37,945 bases of DNA. Origin: Solobacterium sp. (lineage in GTDB: Bacteria > Bacillota_I > Bacilli_A > Erysipelotrichales > Erysipelotrichaceae). The DNA is taken from assembly GCA_017469355.1 (NCBI GenBank), contig JAFUGM010000085.1:1-37945 (forward strand), read 5' to 3'. A program made the translations under genes and the position numbers. The stretch's first letter is position 1, and each line of letters opens with the position of its first letter. Under the pieces are notes generated by a model. It saw only the letters and a list, made by a program, of their open reading frames with translations, was not told the origin of the DNA and did not search any database. Of the stretch, positions 31,876-37,945 are shown piece after piece.

Positions 31876-33068
31876 GCCAGTTTGAATCCAGACGTGTCAT
31901 CGAAGCACTCCGTTCAGGAATTCCCTCACGTATCGTAGGCCAATACTTTACTGGAACACGGGAAAAGCTCCTCTCCTCCATTAATGATAATATTCAATCC
32001 GCAACCGAAGGATCTTCTTCCGGAATGATTATTACCGGGAAATACGGAGAAGGAAAAACCCATCTTCTCAATACCGTATTTTCTGCTGCAGGAAATAAAA
32101 ATCTGGTTGTTTCCATTCTTCCACTCAGTAAGGAGACTCCCTTCGATAAGCTTCCAGTGATCTATCAGAAACTTATGGCGAATACTTACCTTCCCAATCG
32201 GGAACAGCCAGGGTTCTTGCATGAGTTTGAAGACAAGATGCAGGATAGCCGATTTGCGGCAGATCTGATCCTGTTTGCGTCTACTTCCCTTTCCTGCAAT
32301 AAGCTTTCCTTTCTTCTGAAAAACCACACGAAAGAAAAAGATGCGGAAGAAATCCATAAACTGCAGACAGATCTTCTGGGTGATTTCATTTCTAACCCAG
32401 AACTGAAGAAGCGCTATCGTCTGCTGTTTAAAGAAACTCTTAAGTTCAATGAAAACTTTGCAAAAACGAAGCACATTCTCGATTACTTTGAGTTCATGAG
32501 CTATCTGTTTTTGAAATTAGGGTACGATGGATGGGTAATTCTCTTTGATGAAGCGGAATTGATTGGCAGAATGAGTAAAAACCCCCGCCTGAAGGCATAT
32601 CAGAATATGAATTTATTCCTGAATCCGGCCAAGACACTACACTCAACCTTTACATTATTCGCATTTACTTCTTCCTACACTGAAGATGTGATTGAAAGCA
32701 AACACGATTTCGAAAATCTGGAAGCTGTTTATCCAGAGGGTAATCCAGCAATCAAGTCTTCCTTGAATGCAATCCTAAAGGCGCCACAGCTTCAGCCACT
32801 GAATAACCAGGAAATCCGCAAAGTGATTGATACAATCATTCAGATTTATGCGGATGCATATAACTGGACTCCGGAAGTTTCCTCCGAAGTCATTCAGAAA
32901 CAGACAGACAGTTCCGGATTTCTACTTCGCACAAAGCTCAGAACCTGTATAGAAATACTGGATCAGCTTTATCAGTATGGGGAATACGGAACGATCCATA
33001 CCGGTCAATTATCAGAAGAAGCATATGAGGAAGATATCCCAGATCTGAATCAGGAATCCGTGGAATAA
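31872..33068 (+). CDS. P-loop ATPase 2, DUF2791/BrxD-like
   Basis: A 398-aa protein. The N-terminus (RRVIEALRSGIPSRIVGQYF) and Walker A GKYGEGKT (56-63) with Walker B WVILFDEAELIGRM (about 221-234) match the DUF2791 family, which includes BrxD of BREX. LFAFTSSYTEDVIE is the probable sensor-1 strand. In BREX, BrxD belongs to a multi-gene phage-exclusion system; here PglZ, BrxC, methyltransferase and Lon are absent. Together with ATPase 1, the coiled-coil protein and the divergent helicase it forms a smaller module. The acidic C-terminus ends just before a bidirectional terminator. Confidence 0.87.
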   Translation: MSQFESRRVIEALRSGIPSRIVGQYFTGTREKLLSSINDNIQSATEGSSSGMIITGKYGEGKTHLLNTVFSAAGNKNLVVSILPLSKETPFDKLPVIYQKLMANTYLPNREQPGFLHEFEDKMQDSRFAADLILFASTSLSCNKLSFLLKNHTKEKDAEEIHKLQTDLLGDFISNPELKKRYRLLFKETLKFNENFAKTKHILDYFEFMSYLFLKLGYDGWVILFDEAELIGRMSKNPRLKAYQNMNLFLNPAKTLHSTFTLFAFTSSYTEDVIESKHDFENLEAVYPEGNPAIKSSLNAILKAPQLQPLNNQEIRKVIDTIIQIYADAYNWTPEVSSEVIQKQTDSSGFLLRTKLRTCIEILDQLYQYGEYGTIHTGQLSEEAYEEDIPDLNQESVE

Positions 33069-33116
33069 GCAATTCCTTTCCAAAATAGACAACAACTCAT
33101 AATTGTAATGAATCGC

Positions 33117-33169
33117 AAAAACAGGATATCTGCAGTGATAGGAACTGAAGATATCCTGTCTTTTGTTTT
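33117..33169. terminator. Bidirectional rho-independent terminator
   Basis: ACAGGATATCT (33121-33131) pairs perfectly with AGATATCCTGT (33149-33159); CTTTTGTTTT follows on the plus strand and TTTTTGC on the minus strand. It separates the ATPase operon from the convergent sbcDC-DUF1294 operon. Confidence 0.9.
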
Positions 33170-33230
33170 GAAATAACCTGGGTTTGAGATCGATTCCGGC
33201 AGCTGCCAGAACTGCAGCGCATCATCGGAG

Positions 33231-33494
33231 CTAACTTCTTCCCCCTGATAATGCGAAAAGGATTACCCCAGCTTCTACCAGTGCCAGGAAAGGAACACCT
33301 ACCGCAAACAGGGGCTTTCTGGTCTTATGGTGGAAGAAGCGCATCCCAAGATATGCCCCGGCACCACCTCCAAGTACTGCGCAAAGAATGAGCACCGATT
33401 CCGGAATTCTCCACATTCCCTTACGGGCACGCTGTTTATCCACCCCGTAAAGAACAAACGCAAACAGATTCACTACTAATAGGATCTTAAGCAC
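33231..33494 (-). CDS. DUF1294 family small membrane protein
   Basis: An 87-aa protein with a GTG start at 33494 preceded by GGTGGAG at 8 nt. The pattern FAFVLYGVDKQRARKGMWRIPE, then LGGGAGAYLGMRFFHHKTRK and a last membrane helix, is diagnostic of DUF1294, a family of small bacterial membrane proteins of unknown function. The start overlaps the sbcC stop by 8 nt, so it is translated with sbcC, though no link to recombination is known to me. A terminator follows. Confidence 0.9.
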   Translation of the reverse strand: MLKILLVVNLFAFVLYGVDKQRARKGMWRIPESVLILCAVLGGGAGAYLGMRFFHHKTRKPLFAVGVPFLALVEAGVILFALSGGRS

Positions 33495-36291
33495 AGCGGA
33501 TCTCCACCCGACTTCCCGACAGTGTTCCGTCTTCCTTCAGTTGTTTGGAGACAAGAATCTGATTGGGGATCTGTTCTTTCAGCTCTTCCACATGAGAGAT
33601 AATTCCCACAAGCCGATGGCTTCCTGACAGACGTTCCAGTACTCGAATCGCTGTACGTATCGTATCAGTATCCAATGTGCCGAAGCCTTCATCGACAAAC
33701 ATTGCGTCAATTTCAATGCCAGCCTGACTCTGCACTTCATCACTGAGTCCAAGCGCCAGCGCAAGCGATGCCAGGAATGACTCTCCGCCAGAAAGGGAAC
33801 GGACGCTCCGTTCTTTACCGGTATACTTATCCGTCACATTCAGTTCCAATGCCTCATGAACTTCTGTATTCCGATTTCTCGAGCGAATCAATGCGTACTG
33901 CCCATCCGACAGAAAGTGAAGCCGTTGATTTGCACGATCAAGAATACGATCAAAATAGGCAGTCTGTACATATTCTTCCAGGGTGAGTTTTTCCTTGTCT
34001 TCCAGATTGGAATCTGCCGCATCTGCCAGCTTTTCTATCCAGGATTTCCGCAGTACTGCCGCATCCAGTTCCTTCTGGGTTCGCATCAATGAATTGATTG
34101 CGGCTTTATTAATTCCCATTCGAACATTGATCTGATCCCGTTCCTCTCGAAGATCTCTGAGGTGAACCCGAAGTGTTTCAAGATTCATTCGATCTTCTAA
34201 CATCTGTTTTTCAAGGGCTGTCTGATCACTGGTTCCGCTTTCTTCCAGCGTACGGAATACTTCATCCCGACCTGCTAATGCGGTCATCAATTCCTTTTCC
34301 GCTTCATCCAATGTTTCTTTTTTCGCCTTCAGTTTCTTTTCATACACACTGATTTCATGTTCAAGACGCAGTGCTTCCTGACGGGCACCCTTCTCTTCAT
34401 TGAAATGCAGTGTCTCCCTCAGCTTCGAGGCCGCTTCCTGTTCATAAGATGCTTTATGACGGAGGGTTGCGGTACGCTGATCCTTTTCCGTAATTTCCCG
34501 GGCAAGATGTTCCAGGCGGGAACGTATCTGAGGAATGGACTCCGTCAGCTCATTCAGACGATCCTTCCGGCCCCGATACAATTCAAGATCCACTTCTCCT
34601 TTATCTTTGGCAATCTGAAGATGATGGAGGTGGGCATGAATCTGGTTCAGAGATTCTTCTGATACTTCTTCCATTTCCGCTGCTTTAAAGGCTTCCTCCG
34701 CTTCTTTGAGACAAAGGTCAATCCGTTCTTTTGCCGCATGAGCATGACGAGCACTCAACTCTGCGGTATCACGTGCATCATTCATGGAAGTCTCTGCTTC
34801 ATGAATCCGCTCTTCACTTGGGGTTCCAATGGATTTATATGCCGGATGCGGGTGTTCCAATGAGCCGCATACTGGACATGGTCTGCCCTCGATTAACTGC
34901 TCCGCAAGGATTCCTGCCTGACCCGCAAAGTAGGCACCCATAATCGCATGATATTCTTCCGAACGCTGCTCATATTCTGCAGCAGTGTCCTTTAACTGCT
35001 CGATGGATTCTTCGTAATGTGTCTGAGCGCCAATCAAAGCGTTATAACGCTCTACGGCCTGATTACATACCGCCATCACCCGCTGAATCTCACGAATATG
35101 TTCTTCCGCAAGAACGAAATTGACATCTGATCCCTGTAAGGACTGATGTTCTTCCTCTTCCTGCAGCAACTGATCTTTCAGCTGTACGGACTCTTTTGTG
35201 ACTTCAGAGATTTCCTCTTCCAGACGATTGGCTTCCGCCAAGGATTCGGATGCGATCTGTTCCATCCGGGTTAATTCCATATATTGAGGAATGACCCGGT
35301 TCAATGCGCTGAGAGATTCTCGGAGTTCATGAATTCTGGAAAGCTGTTCTGGCGTTTCAAGTGCCCCAACCGCTTCTCTTGCGGCATTGCGGGCACGAGT
35401 CAATTCAGGAAGACGGGCACTTGCCTTATTGAGGTGTTCAAAAATCTGAAGCTGCTGCTCCCCTTTGGCAAGAGAATTGCTTAACCGCGTTGCCTGACCT
35501 TCTGCGTCTTTGATCTGTTCTTTTCGTTTTTCCAGGGTATAACTGTCTTCCACAACAATCTGTTCGGCGAGCGCGATCCCAGCTCGGGTGCTCTGTTCAA
35601 GCTGTTCCTTACGGGAACGTAAAGGACTCTCCTTTGCACAGATTAACGAATCCAGTGTCCGTTCGATATCGTGATTGTGACTGTTGATCTCATTGGTCAG
35701 GCGAACTTCTTCTTCCCGCAGTTCCTTCTGTACTCTTTGATAGGGATCGGTATGAAATAACTGCCGGAAGATCTCATTCCGCCCAGAGGTATCCGCGACC
35801 AGAAGCTCCTGGAAGCGGCCCTGGGCAATCATAACAATCTGGGTAAACTGTTCCGCCGTAAGCCCAAGTAGTTCATGAATCTTATGATCGGTTTCTTCCA
35901 CACCTTCTAATACTGTTTCATCCGGCATTGTAAGTACTGCCCGCCCCTCATGACGGATCTGATGAAGAGTACCGTTGGGATTCATTCGTTCAAAGGTATA
36001 CTCTGGGCTACGTTCCACACGGAAAACCTGATTCTGAAATTCAAACTGCAGAGAAACACAGGTTTCCTGATCTTCATCCGCATACTGACTCCGCAACATT
36101 TCCGGACGGCGGGAGGAAGAACTCGTTTCTCCATAAAGCGCATAGACAATCGCATCAAACAGCGCGGTTTTTCCAGCACCGGTATCCCCCGCCACAAGAT
36201 AAAGACCATGGTCCCCCAACAGTGAAAAATCAATTGTGACTGGTTCGGAATACGAACCGAATGCGGATAATTCCAGTTTCAGCGGTCTCAT
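33487..36291 (-). CDS. sbcC: Nuclease SbcCD subunit C (Rad50-like ATPase)
   Basis: A 934-aa SMC-like ATPase. Walker A GDTGAGKT (about 35-42); long coiled coils interrupted at the middle by the zinc hook CPVCG (about 471-475), which dimerises the arms; ABC signature LSGGESFLASLALALGLS (about 831); Walker B and D-loop MFVDEGFGTLD (about 860-870). With SbcD it opens and trims DNA hairpins, palindromes and blocked ends. The ATG overlaps the sbcD stop (ATGA), with GGAGAAGAG as ribosome site. Length and all key residues look normal. Confidence 0.97.
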   Translation of the reverse strand: MRPLKLELSAFGSYSEPVTIDFSLLGDHGLYLVAGDTGAGKTALFDAIVYALYGETSSSSRRPEMLRSQYADEDQETCVSLQFEFQNQVFRVERSPEYTFERMNPNGTLHQIRHEGRAVLTMPDETVLEGVEETDHKIHELLGLTAEQFTQIVMIAQGRFQELLVADTSGRNEIFRQLFHTDPYQRVQKELREEEVRLTNEINSHNHDIERTLDSLICAKESPLRSRKEQLEQSTRAGIALAEQIVVEDSYTLEKRKEQIKDAEGQATRLSNSLAKGEQQLQIFEHLNKASARLPELTRARNAAREAVGALETPEQLSRIHELRESLSALNRVIPQYMELTRMEQIASESLAEANRLEEEISEVTKESVQLKDQLLQEEEEHQSLQGSDVNFVLAEEHIREIQRVMAVCNQAVERYNALIGAQTHYEESIEQLKDTAAEYEQRSEEYHAIMGAYFAGQAGILAEQLIEGRPCPVCGSLEHPHPAYKSIGTPSEERIHEAETSMNDARDTAELSARHAHAAKERIDLCLKEAEEAFKAAEMEEVSEESLNQIHAHLHHLQIAKDKGEVDLELYRGRKDRLNELTESIPQIRSRLEHLAREITEKDQRTATLRHKASYEQEAASKLRETLHFNEEKGARQEALRLEHEISVYEKKLKAKKETLDEAEKELMTALAGRDEVFRTLEESGTSDQTALEKQMLEDRMNLETLRVHLRDLREERDQINVRMGINKAAINSLMRTQKELDAAVLRKSWIEKLADAADSNLEDKEKLTLEEYVQTAYFDRILDRANQRLHFLSDGQYALIRSRNRNTEVHEALELNVTDKYTGKERSVRSLSGGESFLASLALALGLSDEVQSQAGIEIDAMFVDEGFGTLDTDTIRTAIRVLERLSGSHRLVGIISHVEELKEQIPNQILVSKQLKEDGTLSGSRVEIRCA

Positions 36292-37466
36292 TTCTCTTCT
36301 CCGAACGCTTTGGCGATAAGTTCATTCATATATTGTGACTGCACGAAGGAGAGCTTCTCCCCGGTGCGGTCCTCATAAAACTCCTGAAACAGTGCCTGCG
36401 GCGCTTTCAGGTTCAAAGTTCTCACTTCCGTCAACATGCCATCCTTGAGATCCACATGAATTTCCGTCTTTCCTCTCAATCGAACCCGTCCATCCGCATA
36501 GGAAACCCCCATCACATATGGATATTTTTCCTTCAGAGCATAGATCGCATCTGGAATTTCATCCGTTTCTTCAAGAATGATATTCACATAGGAGTCCCGA
36601 TACTGGTCGCACATCTCCTTACTGATCAGGTCATTAAATGTTCCGGATATCTGTAACATATCCTTTTCAGGTGTTAATGCGATAGTACTGATACGGAAGG
36701 TGCCCTTTTCTTCCAGCGTAAGCAAGGTAAAGGACTTCTCCATTCCGATTTCTGCGATGGAGTAATTCAATGGTGCTCCACTATAGCGGATTGTCTCGCT
36801 TCCTACTGCCTGAGCGGTATGAATATGTCCCAGTGCTACATAGTCATAGCCCTGAATTACTGACACATCCACAGCTTCCTTACTGAGGGAAAGGTAATCC
36901 TCCGGTCCCCCTTCAATTACCGTCACCCCTTCAAAATACTGGTGGGCAATTAATATATTTCGCTCTTCCAAGTCCAGCTTTGCCGTTGAAAGGGCATAGC
37001 GCATCGCATCAGTAAAGGTTTCTACAGGCGCATCTTCTTCTTTACGATAACGATTTATCATGGCTGGGGTTATATAAGGCAGACACCAGACATGAAGCGG
37101 TCCGTATCGATCCAGCATATCGATACATTCCATCGCTCCGTTCCATCGTCCGCATACATGAATATCCATCGCTTCAAGCAACCCTGCCCCATAATCGATC
37201 AGATCACCATTATCATGGGTTCCGGCAATCATGAAAACTTCAATATCTGCGGCACGAAGTGAGGTAAGAAATTCATTCAGAACTTCCATCGCCTCTGCTT
37301 CCGGAACTGAAGAATCATAAATATCCCCTGCCAGGATGACAGCGTCAACTTCTTTTTTTATTACCTTTTCAACGACCTGTTCCAAAACCTTCCGCTGATT
37401 TTCAATCATGGAATAGGAATGAACTTTTCGTCCCAGATGCAGGTCCGCAAGATGTGCAAACTTCAT
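36288..37466 (-). CDS. sbcD: Nuclease SbcCD subunit D (Mre11-like)
   Basis: A 392-aa metallophosphoesterase nuclease. The start is set at 37466 (MKFAHLADLHLG); the longer frame to 37511 would include the promoter. Metal-site motifs are in order: LADLHLG, LAGDIYD, AGTHDNGD, IAHQYFEG, VALGHIHTAQ. It pairs with SbcC to cut double-strand ends and hairpins; many bacteria use it against palindromes and replication blocks. TATAAT ends 7 nt before the ATG and no ribosome site exists, so the mRNA is predicted leaderless. First gene of sbcD-sbcC-DUF1294. Confidence 0.96.
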   Translation of the reverse strand: MKFAHLADLHLGRKVHSYSMIENQRKVLEQVVEKVIKKEVDAVILAGDIYDSSVPEAEAMEVLNEFLTSLRAADIEVFMIAGTHDNGDLIDYGAGLLEAMDIHVCGRWNGAMECIDMLDRYGPLHVWCLPYITPAMINRYRKEEDAPVETFTDAMRYALSTAKLDLEERNILIAHQYFEGVTVIEGGPEDYLSLSKEAVDVSVIQGYDYVALGHIHTAQAVGSETIRYSGAPLNYSIAEIGMEKSFTLLTLEEKGTFRISTIALTPEKDMLQISGTFNDLISKEMCDQYRDSYVNIILEETDEIPDAIYALKEKYPYVMGVSYADGRVRLRGKTEIHVDLKDGMLTEVRTLNLKAPQALFQEFYEDRTGEKLSFVQSQYMNELIAKAFGEEK

Positions 37467-37473
37467 GGCTTTT

Positions 37474-37479
37474 ATTATA
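37474..37479 (-). promoter_or_regulatory. -10 box of the sbcDC operon, predicted leaderless
   Basis: TATAAT on the minus strand, 7 nt before the ATG at 37466, with AAAAGCC between and no Shine-Dalgarno sequence. No convincing -35. Confidence 0.55.
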
Positions 37480-37502
37480 TCGCAAAGAACCGCCCGCTCT
37501 TT

Positions 37503-37541
37503 ATAAAACAACTGCGGCAGACGCTCTTGTCTTACCGCAGT
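37503..37541 (-). terminator. Terminator after the exported-protein gene at the window end
   Basis: On the minus strand ACTGCGG (37541-37535) pairs with CCGCAGT (37517-37511), followed by TGTTTTATAA. It sits 8 bp after the stop at 37549 and just before the sbcD promoter. The T-run is modest. Confidence 0.65.
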
Positions 37542-37548
37542 ACGCTTC

Positions 37549-37944
37549 TTATTCCGTTACAGTATTCAAATCCACTTCAGGAAGTGCCGATTCCATTGCC
37601 TGACACGCCTCGGCAGGAGAAGGATCCGAAGATTCCTCGTTCGACTCAGAAGAAGACGATTCAGTAGGGGGTTGTTCGCTGGATTCAGGCGATTGGGATG
37701 GCTCCTGAACTGGCTCTGTAGTTGAAGAAGGAACCGGAGAAGAAACCGCTGGACTTGGAGTGGACGTCTCCTTTGGCTCTTCTGTTTCTTCATCTTCTTC
37801 CTTAGTATCGGAAGATGGAGAGGCATACGCTTCAAACTCCGCTGAAGAAGGATCTTCTTCAAATTCCGCATTCGTTAACGGATCGGTTTTGATCAGACCA
37901 TCCGGTACACCAATGATGTTTGGAATCGATGCGAGCGGCTTTGG
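37549..37944 (-). CDS. C-terminal part of a probable exported protein (Pro/Ser/Glu-rich tail), cut by window edge
   Basis: Reading the minus strand inward from the edge gives 131 codons ending in TAA at 37549-37551. The first 30 residues (PKPLASIPNIIGVPDGLIKT, then DPLTNAEFEED) look folded and may be the end of a larger domain. The rest is a low-complexity tail rich in Pro, Ser, Thr and Glu (SSPVPSSTTEPVQEPSQSPE), of the kind seen at the C-terminus of Gram-positive penicillin-binding proteins and other surface proteins. One Cys lies near the end, and the final VTE matches the LCP C-terminus. A class A PBP is a guess only. Another open frame over the same DNA (37566-37871) is low-complexity Arg/Leu-rich and is a shadow. 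Confidence 0.65.
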   Translation of the reverse strand, partial: PKPLASIPNIIGVPDGLIKTDPLTNAEFEEDPSSAEFEAYASPSSDTKEEDEETEEPKETSTPSPAVSSPVPSSTTEPVQEPSQSPESSEQPPTESSSSESNEESSDPSPAEACQAMESALPEVDLNTVTE

Positions 37945-37945
37945 A

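Noticed and set aside
28151-33068. Complete BREX system
   Set aside because: Only a BrxD-like ATPase and a helicase fit; PglZ, BrxC, a methyltransferase and Lon/BrxL are absent over the whole 38 kb.
37566-37871. 101-aa Arg/Leu-rich frame on the minus strand
   Set aside because: It is an out-of-frame shadow of the Pro/Ser/Glu-rich C-terminus that reads through to the window edge.

Overview
The window looks like chromosomal DNA of a low-to-moderate GC Gram-positive (Bacillota). The evidence is strong AGGAGG-type ribosome sites, an LCP (LytR-CpsA-Psr) protein with PASTA-like and Cys-rich extracellular parts, a Gram-positive style lipoprotein, and a Wzx/Wzy-type surface polysaccharide locus containing LicD. 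The gene style resembles Erysipelotrichia (Solobacterium/Erysipelotrichaceae-like), but this placement is an impression and not proof.

Layout. 1-276 is the N-terminal part of an IS630-type transposase cut by the window edge. It is followed by a gene-poor stretch (277-771) with 22-23 bp tandem repeats. 772-4919 is a minus-strand cell-envelope operon: DPM/GtrB-like glycosyltransferase, anchored extracytoplasmic protein, large LCP protein. 5146-6429 is a lone AlbA_2/Schlafen-like putative regulator with six 11-12 bp repeats in its promoter. 6686-7792 holds nagB and trxA. 7951-11061 on the plus strand holds an aldose-1-epimerase-like protein, then a phosphodiester glycosidase overlapping a membrane-anchored protein of unknown function.

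11183-28027 is a co-directional minus-strand surface polysaccharide locus of 14 genes in 17 kb, tightly packed and often overlapping by ATGA. In transcription order it encodes GT2, GT4, a large TPR-like protein, Wzy-like polymerase, GT2, a CapF/WbjC-type reductase, GT4, an IspD/TarI-like cytidylyltransferase, a ThDP enzyme, LicD, an acyltransferase, GT2, a Wzx flippase and a lipoprotein. No initiating phosphoglycosyltransferase, CapE/CapG or Wzz/kinase genes are present. The cytidylyltransferase, ThDP enzyme and LicD genes suggest synthesis and phosphodiester transfer of an unusual CDP-activated group.

28151-33068 is the most interesting segment. An SF2 (XPB-like) helicase is divergent from three genes: a 256-aa coiled-coil protein and two different P-loop ATPases, the second resembling the DUF2791/BrxD family. 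There is no PglZ, methyltransferase or TerB gene, so this is neither complete BREX nor canonical Shango. I propose it as a candidate anti-phage or DNA-surveillance module. 33231-37466 carries sbcD, sbcC and a DUF1294 membrane protein. The window ends in the Pro/Ser/Glu-rich C-terminus of an exported protein.

A regulatory theme is that three genes (28027, 29857 and 37466, all minus strand) have a -10 box only 6-9 nt before the ATG and no Shine-Dalgarno sequence, which predicts leaderless mRNAs. The flippase gene also has an apparent start-codon anomaly, with ACG where ATG is expected.
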